The notes: generated by a model not told the origin, from the sequence alone. A DNA stretch of 64,000 bases from Carposina sasakii (GCA_014607495.2 CP053159.1:8687501-8751500); one strand, 5' to 3'. Shown: positions 1 to 11,640, counted from the stretch's first letter. Program-made: numbers and translations.

Positions 1-741
1 ATATAGAAGAACAAGAAGCTTGCCTCCATTTTAATATTTAAATTAGCACCTAAAATGTGAGCTAGAATTCAAAGAGCTCCTAGAATTTATAAAGCCTGTT
101 TGTTTTAAAATTAAACTTTAAATAGAACTCAAGAATTCTAAGATATATTTACGAAATAGTCCGAGGCCTTTGTGTCGCTCCACAGTAGTTAGGTCAGCTC
201 GAAGTTACGCCGAGTTTTTAAATTTTATATAAGTACCTACTTAATTCCCAAACTATGTCAGCAATGTTGGTTAATGAACATACCTACATAGGAATGCAAC
301 TTTACAGCTGCTTTCCGAAAAATACATAGCTAGAAAGGTCCCAAGTTTACAAAAAAAATAAGAGTAAGACGTAAAAGTGCTGATTCAAAACGTCTCTAAG
401 TGTAGATGATGCAGCTGACGTGTTCAAGTAACACCGAATAGCAGAAATCGTGAGTTTGCACACGAAATAAGTTTGATACGTCATCGTAGATAAGTAAAGC
501 CTTGACAAATATAACTAAATACAAAAAAGCAAAACAGTTCGCGTTGGCGCTGCCATAAATTAAGCTCTTTGACAAGCGTTTATGTCCTCCGCGCCTGTTG
601 ATTGCATGCGATGACATTGGTCGCTCATTTGTTTACATATGTGCGACGACGACGTCAAAAAGAAGGTTATCAATTCGACGATGTAATACCCATCCATAAT
701 ATTCTTAGTATATTTTGTCATTATGAAAAATTATATGGGCT
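1..741. other. AT-rich stretch, nothing recognised
   Basis: Only short open frames without protein-like composition are present on either strand. No repeat family of this window and no RNA gene was recognised. Confidence 0.5.
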
Positions 742-905
742 ATAGACGCCAACGACTTCGTACGCGTAATATTTCGAATTCCCGTTTTTGCCTTCCCCAT
801 ATAAATTTTGAAAAATCCTTTCTTATCCTATGCCTACGTTATAGAAGAATTATGTATAGTTTAAGAAATCTATGTAAAAAATTGAGTCTTCACCTAGAAT
901 TTTCT
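742..905 (+). repeat. Helitron-like fragment
   Basis: The segment opens with TAGACGCCAACGACTTCGTA and runs on with 'CCCGTTTTTGCC' and 'AAATCCTTTCTTA', a pattern widespread in Lepidoptera. Related pieces in this window lie near 18.73, 30.35, 32.40, 45.95 and 51.06 kb. The assignment to Helitron-like elements comes from general knowledge of such repeats. No hairpin terminus or target site is preserved here, so this is a fragment. Confidence 0.45.
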
Positions 906-934
906 ATGTTAAATAATTTTTGAAACACTATTTA

Positions 935-1106
935 GGTGGGGTTCCCACGATGCGTGATTTCGCGGACGGACGCGGACGCACCGATAGCTACGGACGGACG
1001 CGCACCACGGACGCGTCTGTATTACCACGGACGCTCCGTTTCCCACGATCCGTGGTGCGGGCTGGTGCGCGTCCGTCCGTAATATCACGCACCGTGTGAA
1101 CCCACC
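935..1106. mobile_element. GC-rich foldback MITE with TTTA target duplication
   Basis: A 172-bp segment much richer in CpG than its surroundings. Its ends are inverted repeats beginning GGTGGG and sharing TGCGTGAT, with a few mismatches. The interior also folds back: ACGGACGGACGCGCACCACGG at the left has its near complement at about 1041-1080. TTTA stands immediately outside both ends (931-934 and 1107-1110), consistent with a 4-bp target duplication. There is no coding capacity. Superfamily is unclear. Confidence 0.7.
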
Positions 1107-2165
1107 TTTATGTCTACGAACTAAAGAGACTCCGTTTTAGTAATACAGTACATGTAGGTATTAATTACTACATGTAGGTAGTAACCTATTTATTTGAAAT
1201 GTATGCTTAGTAGATGGTACGTACACTACTTAGTTCAAATACTAGAGTAATTTATCCGTTATGCGGTGCTTATTTATTTTATTCGACAAAATAGTATGCT
1301 GCTTAATTTATGCAGCAATATTTGTCAGTTTTCCATTAGTAGGTATATAAACATAATATTTATTTTTAAATACATTTCCATGTCTACTTAGTTTAATTAA
1401 TTAGGTATGCTATAATATAAACTCAGTACGATACAGTTTATTACCTTATTCATGAGATCAAAATTAAAAAATGCAGCGTAATACAAAATGAATCTCTATT
1501 ATCTACCTCAGCCAGCGGAAAAAATAGCTCAATGAATAATTCTCTAGTGTCAAAAGGACGTTGAATAAAATAAAGGCTTTGTAGCAAATTAAAAAAATGG
1601 CGGACAGATTGGACGTGATTCAACTGGAGCGGATGAATGGGAATGAATGGAGACGTCTGAAGTGGCCAATCTGCTGTGGATTGCATCACATTAACAACGA
1701 CAGACGACAGTTGCTACCTACGTCACTAGGTGTCTACACATCATGATTACCCCGAACGCTTTGTGGCTTTATAGTCGAAACGAGCCAACCATTTGCTACC
1801 GATTGGTGAAAGCTTGTGCGATAGCTACATGATTCTTGACCTAAACGTTATAATACTCCTTCCACATGTTACAAACTTGGCAATTTGATTCTAAGAATAA
1901 TCAGATTTTATACTTACAGACCACACATAGAAAACAGTGGTCATCAATTAGATTTTGATATCCATACGTTACAACACGATTGCAAATCATATCTAGTTGT
2001 CAGCAAATCATGTCTTTCCGAAAATTGTATCGCGTAGAAAGGGTATTTAACTTCTGTTAAAATAGAAATAAATATAGTAACGTTTATGTTACTCGTAATA
2101 GGTAAATCGATCGTATTGAGTTTTACAAACTAATATATTTCGATGGTTTTCCTAACGTGTATAAT
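1107..2165. other. AT-rich stretch, nothing recognised
   Basis: AT-rich DNA with only random short frames. 'TACATGTAGGTA' occurs twice near 1150-1180. No gene or repeat boundary is visible. Confidence 0.5.
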
Positions 2166-2230
2166 TGTATCAGGGCAACGTGTAATCAATATTCACCACT
2201 TGAATATTGATTACACGTTGCCCTGATACA
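2166..2230. repeat. perfect 30-bp inverted repeat with 5-nt loop
   Basis: The arms at 2166-2195 and 2201-2230 are exact reverse complements over all 30 bases, separated by CCACT. Pairing stops at both outer edges. Size resembles a pre-miRNA or siRNA hairpin, but a stem with no mismatch or bulge is unusual for a conserved animal miRNA. It could equally be the relic of a minimal palindromic insertion. Confidence 0.9.
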
Positions 2231-2576
2231 TATACTATATTTTTATAACTAAACTTTATTTTTCCAGTTCCGGTCATAGGTCGTGACACCAATACAAAAC
2301 CAATCCCTCGAAAAATTGACATAGGACGTAAGCATAAGTAGTAGTACATTATAAGATTAATTCATGTTAACATAGTTAAAACTTATTTATCCCAATAAAA
2401 CCTAAATACAAAACTTTAGGAATACGATAGTCAAAAAACTAAAGCAGGTTAACAATTTACTTAAATTACACATGACATTACAAAATCTCATATTCATAGC
2501 GAACGTTTCGGTTGTCGAAGTTATTACATCGAGTCGAAAGTTTAGTTCCATAGACGAACTTTAGCATTAGTGCCAC
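2231..2576. other. AT-rich stretch, nothing recognised
   Basis: No open frame or repeat was recognised in this interval. Confidence 0.5.
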
Positions 2577-2900
2577 AATAACCAGCTAATACGTATCGGG
2601 TGGCCACTTGTCACCGCGCGCTGGCGTGGGGGCGCGACGCGAGAACTAAGCGGTCCTGCCACAAGTACGTGACCTTAATGTATATCAATCTGAGTATGAT
2701 TTATACCGGAGGGATCTGTAAAATATGATATAAAATAAACATTGACAACCAAAACGATGAAATACGACGTAGCGTTGTGATTTAAGGGCGCGTTTCACGA
2801 GATTTTATGGCGCTATAAAATCAGCTCGGCATGCCCCGAGCGACGCTCACGTAGCGCGCAGATTTGACAAAACAGACGACAGACATTTATTTGTTCGCTA
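2577..2900 (+). promoter_or_regulatory. CpG-rich segment with TATA-like box (candidate promoter)
   Basis: Two CpG-rich patches (about 2610-2660 and 2786-2870) stand out from AT-rich flanks. The second contains GCTATAAAATC with TATAAAA at 2814-2820, followed by a GCTCGG/CCGAGC inverted repeat around 2824-2841. A TATA box in a CpG-rich patch would fit a promoter. No recognisable first exon follows, so this is only a candidate. Confidence 0.25.
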
Positions 2901-2960
2901 GTTTTTTTTGCCAGTTTTATGGACTGGTGCCAGCTTTATGGGCCCGGACAACGGACGTTT

Positions 2961-3460
2961 TCGTTCTTTGACAGTGTAAAATTGAGATGCGATCTGATTT
3001 GTCTCTCGATCGGACCCTACTTAGTTTGAACAGGGTAAATAGTGGATAAGAACCGACGTTTAAAATATTCCTTTTTGTACAGGCCTAACCTCAATGCAGT
3101 GATTTGCTTATTTGGTTGGTGTATAAAATATACTAAAAATGGTCTAAAAGTAAAGATTTATACTACCATGCGATTATTTTGCAATTTCACAGACCTACCT
3201 AGTTATTTTAACAAATAAAATAGAGATTACCCGATATCCATTTGGAAATCAGGTAACTTTTACCTTTGAACTGTTTACCCGAAGAAGAGAAACAGCGTGT
3301 TGAGCATTCCGTAAGAAATGTAATAGTAGAAAGTGGAAACTAAGTAGATACGAGTACTGTGTACTACAAAATACACCTAAGAAATACAAAGATTATTATT
3401 TCACGTCATACATTCTTGTAAAACTGCTCCATAACAGATGCGTTTTGATTTACTATTGTC
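2961..3460. other. AT-rich stretch, nothing recognised
   Basis: No gene, RNA or repeat boundary recognised. Confidence 0.5.
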
Positions 3461-3781
3461 ATGAAGGAGGTACGTCAGGAGGGGCGTAACTACAGGGTGG
3501 CAAGTCGACCACATGCCACGGCTCCTCAGACGGAAGAGGCCCCTAGTACAAGGAGAATTCTAACTCCCAGCATTATTTACGGGGGCTCGAACGGTATAAT
3601 TTTGGCACTGTGGTCGAGCAATCTTTGTTCACAGAAATGTGACACAGGATGTAAGTCAAATAAATGTTGGTTAGTAATTAATATACCTATATATTCATCT
3701 CCTTTCTATCCCTCCTTTATGAATATTGCCTTAACACGTGCGAGAAAACTACTAATAAAAATGTGTTCATTATTTTTTTAA
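3461..3781 (+). CDS. possible small exon or short ORF, unknown product
   Basis: A 106-codon frame starts at ATG 3461. Its first ~190 bases are clearly richer in GC than the flanks and encode a mixed-composition peptide with RR, PQTEEAPSTRR and several cysteines. The consensus splice-donor hexamer GTAAGT follows at about 3651, after which the frame becomes AT-rich and low in information. This pattern suggests an exon of about 190 bp whose real end is the donor rather than the stop codon. I do not recognise the peptide. It may instead be a decayed transposon piece. Confidence 0.25.
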   Translation: MKEVRQEGRNYRVASRPHATAPQTEEAPSTRRILTPSIIYGGSNGIILALWSSNLCSQKCDTGCKSNKCWLVINIPIYSSPFYPSFMNIALTRARKLLIKMCSLFF

Positions 3782-4536
3782 CACATAAAACGTGCATAAA
3801 ACGCTGTATTATTTATTACCTGAAGGTTAGTAGATATTATGCATGCATGAACTGAAAAAATGTTTGCTTTAAATACCAAATGAAGATGTAGGGTTGTGGA
3901 ACGTTAGTAAGATTTTATAGTAGGCGTGTGTTAGCATTTTAGAGTGATGTCTCATATATAAAGTTGATGGCACTGTTTTTTAAAAATTGGCATGTGGTAT
4001 TTCCCACTAAGCTCCCTCACCCTTAGATCATACCATGCATTTTAAACCTTGTATGTTACCAACATAATAAAACTCATCCGTTTATTAAATGACTGATCGA
4101 CAATACACATTTAAAACTGGGCGTAATGGAAACTGAAAAAGAGTAAAACTCACAGGACCGCTAAAAACAGGATGTTTGTGAGTTCACATGGCACATAATA
4201 ATATAGCTATGTAGTTACAAACCAAAATTATTTCAATCACTGCTAAGCCAAGCTGAACCCTTTGCCGACATTAAATAAACATTGAAATCAAATGACTCAT
4301 CACTCCCATTGTTGTTAAGATGGCAGGATTATAAAACTCTTTATAAGATTATTGTTTTAAAGCGCACACCGTGAGGACACGCTCGAGACGATTCAATCAC
4401 TGGACGGAAAGTAAACCGCACAATGACAAAGATAACTAAAGTTATATGTATGGAGTAGAGAAGAGTAAACTGGGTTAGGGTGCAGCCTTTTTTTAATTTA
4501 ACTCAGTGTATGTGCTGGCTCTATAAGTTTAAATTT
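3782..4536. other. AT-rich stretch with one short repeat
   Basis: No gene is visible. The segment at 4366-4406 (CACCGTGAGGACACGCTCGA) recurs in diverged form at about 6057-6097 (CACCGTGGGGACACGCCTCA), so a short repeat family is present. Confidence 0.5.
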
Positions 4537-4640
4537 TCCTACAGGTCATTCTACAACTAACGCATGATGATGATGCTATCATTCTCCAAAACTTGATCAT
4601 GATAGACACAGCATCAACTTCATTCTTCAGACTGTAGCCC
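4537..4640. repeat. decayed foldback repeat, GCATCAACTT family
   Basis: Contains ACTTGATCATGATAGACACA followed by GCATCAACTT and TTCTTCAGA. The same ordered words occur at 16641-16735 and, with an intact hairpin, at 17965-18024. The left arm is degraded here. Confidence 0.5.
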
Positions 4641-5034
4641 TACCGAATTCTTGTTACCGGATCTAGCGTGCCACTCCACCAGAGATGTGGAATATGCTTC
4701 GTTGCTATGAATGCATGTGATACCCACCTATGGTATTAATTGGTGCATAATATTAATTAATTTGATTGGTGGATTAGATGTATCTAGTGGTCGCGTCCAT
4801 TGCAACGCAGTATAACACATCTCTTCTGGAAAGGCAGACTAATTACCGTGTCCCTCGATACTCTACATATTTCCAGCGTCGATATCTCCAGTGTGAATTT
4901 CCCATTACCTACAGGTTGGTAAGTTTCTTTAAATGTGGTAGCCTCATATAAATGTTTAATTTATATTAAGTAGAGTTGATTTTGGTGAAGTTAATATTAG
5001 AGGCTGATTTAGACCCGTTGCGATTGCGGTCAAT
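4641..5034. other. AT-rich stretch, nothing recognised
   Basis: No gene, RNA or repeat boundary recognised. Confidence 0.5.
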
Positions 5035-5215
5035 AGGTACATACATATACAGACACAGTTGTATTCCCGAAATGGGGTAGACAAAACTGGCAGACCATGA
5101 AGGAGATTCTTTAGCCACGTTTATCATTGCGGGGACAGATGTTAATGAACAGTGACTAGTTCCTTAGTCGACTCTTACGACATTCGCGAAATAATCGCAA
5201 GAAGCATTGGAACAG
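5035..5215 (+). repeat. CCCGAAATGGGGTAG repeat family, copy 1
   Basis: Starts with a CATACATATACAGACA microsatellite-like stretch, then CCCGAAATGGGGTAGACA, a segment with GCGGGGACAG, 'AACAGTGACTAG' and 'CGACTCTTACGACAT'. Related copies lie at about 29055-29150, 43390-43560 and 47035-47470. It is probably a LINE or SINE 3' fragment. Confidence 0.55.
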
Positions 5216-6480
5216 GAGATTGTGGTTAATCTCTATTAGATAAGTAATTAATTATCGTACTTTGTATAAAAAATTAAAAACCTAATACTTCATTCATCAC
5301 TAAAACGATGTGCTTTTGAGTGACGCATATTAACCGATATTTATTTAACTGATTAAGCAAATAGCCTGTTACTTAAAAGTAACAATATGCAACCATTCAC
5401 TTGAGTAATCAGTCTCATTGTTTCATGCATGACAGCGACGGCGACAGTAGCGCCAGCAGATGCGGCTCGTGATATTTTTTGATGGGGTTGACTGACATTT
5501 TTTTTAATAAGTGCATGCAAATTACAGTTTAGAAACGCCGCGTGTTCACTCCCTTACTGAATGAAATTATTTAACATTATAAATGACCCCTCTTTTATCA
5601 AAATTCAGATGACCTAATGAAACACATTAAAGACAACCATATCGCGTTCTAACTCGGACTAAGCGATATCTAGAGGCCACAAAAGCATACTACAAATAAA
5701 TGTGAGCGGCGCTTCAGATTAGGCTAATCAGGCGCCACATAGGCGCCGGCCTATGTAAGTATGGTCTTTTTCGCACTCATTGAATGCAGTACTAGGAATC
5801 GTACCAAATTTCGTTGCATTGGAGCGCGATCGCTAGCGCTCCACTCGATACATGGTATTACAGTTTACTTGAGACGAACGCGTAGGCACTACTGTATAAG
5901 CATAGTAGAATTGAAAGGTAATTATAAATATAAAGAAATATAGACTCTGTAATCTTCGTGGGTGGGAGTGCACTGCACCAGCGCTCCTTAGGACAAGCCG
6001 CCTCTGGGCGCCAGGATCACATAATAAATCGTTATAGGATTATTATCAAGGAACATTCACCGTGGGGACACGCCTCAGACAATTCAATTACTTACCTAAG
6101 ATAGAGAAATGAGAAAATATTGAATAATTGAATATAATTGAAAATATTGAAATAATTGAAGCTTATCTTTAGACTACAGTAAGTAACACTAGAGATGTGC
6201 TGCGCTACGTACGATGTGCTTATGATGCGTGTAATATCCGCCAATTATAAGTACTATACATATTATACGGAATATTAGTTATAGTTAACTTCAACACAAG
6301 TTTAGGCAAGTAAAATGAAAAAACTTTTACTATGAGACTAACTTTGGAATCGTGAAAAACATTCAGCTATTCCATACAAATGTTTAGAACTAGTGTTTTT
6401 TTTATTATTTTAAAATTGGTCCCATTATTATAAAAGTTGTTCGTGATAAAATAAGTTTACTAATATAAAAATACCTTTTA
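5216..6480. other. stretch without recognised genes; GGCGCC palindromes
   Basis: No gene recognised. Around 5727-5757 there are two GGCGCC palindromes and the inverted repeat CATAGG..CCTATG. Around 6057-6097 the second copy of the CACCGTG.GGACACG motif occurs. Confidence 0.45.
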
Positions 6481-6577
6481 CAGGGTGTAACAACAGGCAT
6501 ATAAAAATCGACATGCCATGAAAATAGCCCACCAAAAAGAACACTTCTGATATTTTTAGGAATTCTGTTACACCCTG
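6481..6577. mobile_element. 97-bp MITE with CAGGGTGTAACA ends
   Basis: Both ends carry the perfect 12-bp inverted repeat CAGGGTGTAACA, flanked by TA on both sides (6479-6480 and 6578-6579). TA duplication and CAGGGTGT-type ends suggest mobilisation by a Tc1/mariner-like transposase. Two open frames overlap it but show no coding signature. Confidence 0.8.
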
Positions 6578-7337
6578 TATATCTACCGGCACACCCGTCT
6601 CGCAGTTTGCGTCCATAATATCGTTTTCGAAGTAGCCTATCATTTTGTATGCATGCATACAAATTACATTGTTTATGTCGGGATTATAAGAACCGCGACG
6701 TGATTATTTAAGGCAGGGACACGCACAAGGCTCTTTAATTACATTGTGAGCTGCGCCTGCGCCGGCAATTAGGAGCTAAGCTGTTCTTGGAGGTCTACGC
6801 TTCAATTGTGATTGTATACTATTGTCATAATGTAAGAAATTTGCAATTATTCTGTTACTGATATATTAATTATTTAATTAATCCACAAGTCTGAAAAAAC
6901 CGGTCAAGTCAATCATATTTTTATGTAAGTATATAGTTATGTATATACCTACTATTAATGAATATACATACCTACATAAATACCAGTTGAAAAATTAAAT
7001 AAAAAAATATCAAACTTTATACTGAATACTAAAAAGACAACCAAGAACCATTATGCAGAGGTACCTAGAAAAATAACAATATATAAAAACTCTATCTACT
7101 TTACCATGTTTATAAAACGACATTGGGACAAATATTAAGCAACGCCAGTTTTGTCCTATTCTGTTTTATGTTTTACTGCTATTAGGTACAATTTTTACTT
7201 TTATAAGGAAAAAAGCGGAAAAATACCCACCCTTAGAGGATTCGTCTGTCCTTCCGTCTGTCAAGACCATTTTAAGTAGGATCAGCTGTGGGCGTAAAGG
7301 TACCAAGTCTAAATTTTACCTACCTAACAAATACTTA
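6578..7337. other. AT-rich stretch, nothing firm
   Basis: No gene recognised. Around 7235-7270 there is a TCTGTCCTTCCGTCTGTC run that resembles the GGGTTCCGTACC repeat family seen at 48.25 kb. Confidence 0.4.
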
Positions 7338-7580
7338 GCCGCGTGATGCCGGCAGAGTAGAGTTTGTACTACCCCTGCCTGCCCGTGGGTATCGTACGAG
7401 GCGAGGTGGGCAGCAGCGCCTCCCGTACTGACAACATAGTGCGAAAATCACACTGCGGTCACCAACCCGCCTGCCCAGCGTTGTGACTATGGGCAAAACC
7501 CCCCTGTGGCAGTAGCCTTGTGGCGTTCCCTGGGGGAGGCCTACGTCCAGCAGTGGACTGCAATAGGCTGAAGAAGAACA
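7338..7580 (+). mobile_element. SINE-like unit with (GAAGAA) tail, copy 1
   Basis: The unit starts GCCGCGTGATGCCGGC, passes through CCCGTGGGTATCGTACGAGG and CACCAACCCGCCTGCCCA, and ends GTCCAGCAGTGGACTGCAAT plus AGGCTGAAGAAGAA. Three other copies (19632-19882 minus, 23155-23425 plus, 48426-48692 minus) share the same 5' start. That argues for a defined short element rather than randomly truncated LINEs. The tail resembles that of lepidopteran RTE-clade LINEs, which probably mobilise it. No tRNA-like promoter is evident. Confidence 0.7.
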
Positions 7581-7594
7581 AATAGGTACTAGAC

Positions 7595-7740
7595 CAAATC
7601 GGGGACGGAATGGTGGCCAAGGGACGCGGAGACCGAGGGGTAGACCATCCGCCTGATGGTCACATGATATCCGAAAAGTACACCAGTGGATGAAGTTGGT
7701 GGATAGAGCACAGTGGCGTAGTGAGTGAAGAGAAAGCTTT
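7595..7740 (+). pseudogene. RTE-type LINE reverse transcriptase C-terminus, relic
   Basis: One forward frame reads RRPRGRPSA, a stop, then WSHDIRKV..WMKLVDRAQWRS. This matches in pattern the very C-terminal tail of RTE-like polymerases common in Lepidoptera (GRP..RW.DD...W...A.DR..W). An in-frame stop and lack of upstream RT domains mark it as a dead 5'-truncated fragment. It directly follows the SINE-like unit that shares its presumed tail. Confidence 0.65.
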
Positions 7741-7760
7741 TAATCAGCTGTATAGATAGA

Positions 7761-8109
7761 TATGATGATGATGATCTCCGACCGTATTTCGGCCAAGGCG
7801 ACTAATCTCTACGGAGATTGGCCAGGTACGCAGGAGATATTATAGTGCACAAGTGTGTGCGCAAACACAGATGCACTCTCTATTCCGTTACTCTCATAGT
7901 CCGATGGGACGGAAAGCCGACACGACCGGAGAGAGATCAGGCGCAGGACCAACGGTTTTACGTGCTTTCCGAGGCACGAGCTAAGTGACAATTTTACAAC
8001 ATTAAAATCTGTACATTAAATAAATTCATTGGTACAGGCCCGTGACTAGGATCGAACTTACGCCTCCCGCTTGGAAGGTGCACGTCTTAACCACTGGGCT
8101 ATCACCGCT
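7761..8109 (-). mobile_element. tRNA-headed SINE with ATC-repeat tail
   Basis: Read on the minus strand, it begins with a tRNA-like head: GTGATAGCCCAGTGGTTAAG as A box region and AAGTTCGATCCTAG as B box. The body follows, and it ends at GGTCGGAGATCATCATCATC, a short trinucleotide tail. Length is near 350 bp and both ends are present. Transcription by RNA polymerase III from the internal boxes is expected for the class. The target duplication is not obvious. Confidence 0.75.
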
Positions 8110-9162
8110 TTAGATAGATATACCTATAGAACAAATACACAGAATCACGGTATCTTTCTGCTATAAAAAAATTTTGCTTGCAGTCAAAGCATTATTAGGT
8201 AAGTAGTTAAATAAAAATAAAATGAACTTTACTTTGTAGCTGGTGACATAACCGAACAAGTAGTAAATAATGTCTGGTTATTGAACTATATTTTTTTGCA
8301 TAATCGGCTCCTAAATCTGAACGAAACCGGCGGCGGTGACGAGGCTTGCACTTGACCAGGCGAAATATCTTAACAAAAATTCAAGCAAATTGTGATAAAC
8401 CGACTAGTTCGGTAATAACTACATACTAGTAGTTACTTTTATTCCTTATTTGTGAGTTGTTTATTTTTTTATAATATAATCTTGAGTATATAAATAAAAT
8501 ATTTTTTTAAAAACAAAGCAGAAAGTTGTGAACTTTTACCATTCGAGCAACTTTAAAACGTTAAGGGAACTTCTCCGCCAACTTCGAAGCCTCATTTGAG
8601 TACAAAAGGATCGAAATAGACATATGTTCTAAATTTTATGTAAATTTTACGTCATGTAATGCAGAAATATTGACTTATTTTAACTTAATAATATTACGTA
8701 AATAATGAATATTTTTAGCACACATTCTCATCTTTAATTATTTTAAAAACTTCATTTGTCTGCCACAAAGGAATTCTACTGAAATACTCGTAAGCTATGT
8801 ATAAAAGTGAAACAGTGCAAGTACATTATATAACTCATTTTTTAACAATAATATTAACACTACTATGCAAATTCCCTCTACTTGCCACTTCACAACAACC
8901 ACATTTATATATCCGTTTCCGCAGATATACCAGGGAGAAAAAAGATCCAAATCCGTTACTTTTTTTGCTATGCTATGAATCTCTATTTTTCAATTGATAG
9001 GATGAAAAAGAATCATCGCCGGCACCGAGTGAGGAGGAAAATAGAGATAAAATACGTATCGGTGGATCTTGTCACAAAATATCATGTTCGTATCCATGGA
9101 TATACATTTTTATCGATCCGGCACATCACTAATTGTGATGAGCCTATTCTTAACTTACTTCA
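8110..9162. other. AT-rich stretch, nothing recognised
   Basis: Overlapping short frames between 8797 and 9290 are not protein-like and partly run into the MITE that follows. No gene recognised. Confidence 0.5.
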
Positions 9163-9550
9163 TACAGGGTGATTTCTGGTCGTCAACGTTCCCGAAAACT
9201 ATGGAATCTCCTCATCATCACAATCATTTTTTTCCATGGGAGCATACCTGGGAAGTGTCTGGTTTCCAAAATATTAGGGTCCAAAGTTGAGTAAATAGAC
9301 TGCGTTTTTCCGCATAAATGCACATTGACGCGTGTAGCAAGATTTTTTCACGAGAAATAATTAATATCTGTCTATGAAAAAACTAGCATAAACACTGGAG
9401 ACTATATATTTCGCCCGATCAAGTAATTAAAAAAAAAAATCAAAAAAATTACATCGTTTCCCTGCATTTTTTGGCATAAACTTACTTTATTTAATGTAAG
9501 TATAGAGTACGTACCCTTTGTTAAGGGTGGCAATGAAAAATTATCCTGTA
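9163..9550. mobile_element. TACAGGGTGATTT MITE, copy 1
   Basis: Begins TACAGGGTGATTTCTGGTCG and ends TTATCCTGTA. It shares long identical blocks (GTTCCCGAAAACTA, AATATTAGGGTC, TAGCATAAACACTGGA, TTGGCATAAACTTACTTTAT) with copies at 10957-11240 and 18825-19289. TA at the outer edges fits a Tc1/mariner-type target. Non-coding. Confidence 0.75.
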
Positions 9551-10956
9551 TATTCATGGATATTAATTATGCAAAATTGTCACTTTAGTTCCGAGATTGG
9601 CCCACTTTGGCAATAGTAGATAATACACAATTAATTACTGTGAATACACAAGAAGGGCTGGTGGCAGGCATGCATGATGACGATACGAGTACCCATGTGC
9701 CCACCCAAGGTAGGTAGAGTTACGAAGAATGAACATAGGTATACTCAGTATATAATAATATAATATGTAATAATATAATATGTATATATAATTTATTGTC
9801 AAATTTTCACTATAATAATACAACAATAATAAATCAGAATCGGTTTATCAATTATTATGAATAGCAATATAATAAATAGCTCTCTGTATAGACAGTTCCA
9901 GGTACAATACAGACTATAATTTTACACTCTTTTTATATGCATATATGTCACCGGCATATTAAATACACGTCGTATTATAACACTGCTAGGCATTTTGAAT
10001 GATATAAAAGTAAAAAAATCCTTCTAACAAAGTGCTTGAAGCCATTAGATCTGGTAATTGAATAAATAAATAAATATTATCTTCCTCCAAAACCTACAAA
10101 ATGTCTAGCGGTTTTTTAACACTGCGTGTTGACGTGTTCTTCTATGTGCCTTCGACATATACGATGTAAGTTCGTACGTGGCTGTAAATTGTATTTGACA
10201 AAATGTATAGCATGTAGATATTCAAGAGCTGCAAACTTATATTAGTACATAAAGAAAATAAATGAAAAACTTTAACGATTTGCTATGTCATTCAAATAAT
10301 AAACACACATATTATTTTGTTGGCAACTGCGTCCACGAAACGGACAGGCGACGTAACGATAGCAAAAAGCCGCTCAGACCCCTCGACTGCGAGACCCTAA
10401 AACATCACGAGCTTAGCGTGTCACACGATAATTATACCCAAATTTTAATAAGTGTCAACTTCGAGGAAATAAGACATTCCGTCTTTTTATATCTATTTTG
10501 CAAATTACGAGTACATCGTTTTCCTCTTAGAGGTACAAAGTTTTTTAAGTCACGTACCTCTTGTCCGGGATACATTCTTTCGCAATTAGTAACTTGTTAA
10601 ACTTCCTAATTGTCCATAAATGTTGTCTTGTATTGTAAAGTTTCATAAATGCCAGCAAAATGTTATCTTTGAATTATCGTTCCTCATAAAATGGCTAGTA
10701 CATAGACCAAGAAACATTTTCTGAAACTTCGTACCGTGCTGGTATAATAAGTATTTTTCCTTTGGCTTTTCTAATAGCCAGCAAAAATGCTAACTAACAT
10801 AACACAGACTAACATAATCAGTTTCACCACTTTATAATAATAGTTGCGTCTTTATATATCACTACTCCATATTTTTGTATTTGTGTTTTCATGAGTTTTT
10901 TAGCTCCGAAGAAAGAGTATATTTAAATAAAGGTTTCTTATCAGGCAACTGTAGTA
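9551..10956. other. AT-rich stretch, nothing recognised
   Basis: An 112-codon frame at 10262-10600 has no recognisable domain, and its composition resembles the surrounding DNA. No RNA gene or repeat boundary recognised. Confidence 0.45.
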
Positions 10957-11240
10957 TACAGGGTGATTTTTGGTCGTTAACGTTCCCGAAAACTACGGAA
11001 TCTCCTCATCATCATGATCATTTTTCTCCATTTGGTTCCCAAGATATTAGGGTCCAAAGTAAATAGACTGCGTTTTTCTGCATAAATACACATAGACGCG
11101 CGTAGCAAGATTTTTTCACGATAAATAATTAATGTCTATGATAAAACTAGCATAAACACTGGACACTATAAATTTCGCCCGATCAAGTAATTAAAAAAAA
11201 AAATATAAAAAAAAAACATTTCGCATTTTACGTATCCGAT
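10957..11240. mobile_element. TACAGGGTGATTT MITE, copy 2 (3' truncated)
   Basis: Matches copy 1 from TACAGGGTGATTTTTGGTCG through TTTCGCCCGATCAAGTAATT and the long A-run. It then breaks off before the TTGGCATAAACTTAC block, so the right end is missing. Confidence 0.75.
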
Positions 11241-11299
11241 CGACGAAAAAAACCCTGGATAGCCTATAATAAATGCCTAATTTAAAAAAAAAGAGGTGT

Positions 11300-11640
11300 G
11301 CAAACTCACGCCCAAAAATCAGTAGCGCCCCCCATTTTTATTTCACCTTGAAAATTTCATATTAGTTGCGCTATTTTTGGAGCCTTAACTGCCCCTCTCT
11401 AGGCCAGCAACGCCCAGGGGGCGTTATCGCCCACTTTGGGAAAGACTGTATTTGACGAAACAAAGTTAGCGCCAAAATTGGGGTTTTTTAACCTAATAAT
11501 ATATTAATATAAGTAAATGCTGTTTTAGACTTTCTTGTTTTTACGATACGTGACTCAGGGGCTCCGTTTACAGTGTTATTTGTAAACCACAGGTTAAACT
11601 ACAACCGATGGGTGTACATTATTACATACACCAACCTATT
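11300..11640. repeat. short deletion-derivative of the 12.38-13.73 kb block
   Basis: Ordered words here recur at wider spacing downstream: ACCTTGAAAATTTC and GGAGCCTTAACTGCCCCTCT (also 12390-12460), CCTAATAATATATTAATAT (13120), CTTTCTTGTTTTTA and ACTCAGGGGCT (13205-13250), GTAAACCAC (13452) and TGTACATTATTACATACA (13705). The sections absent here include both hairpin arrays and the integrase fragment. Matched words are almost identical. Confidence 0.7.

Noticed and set aside
3461..3781. Complete small protein gene
   Set aside because: The second half of the frame is AT-rich after a GTAAGT donor; only a possible exon is supported, at low confidence.
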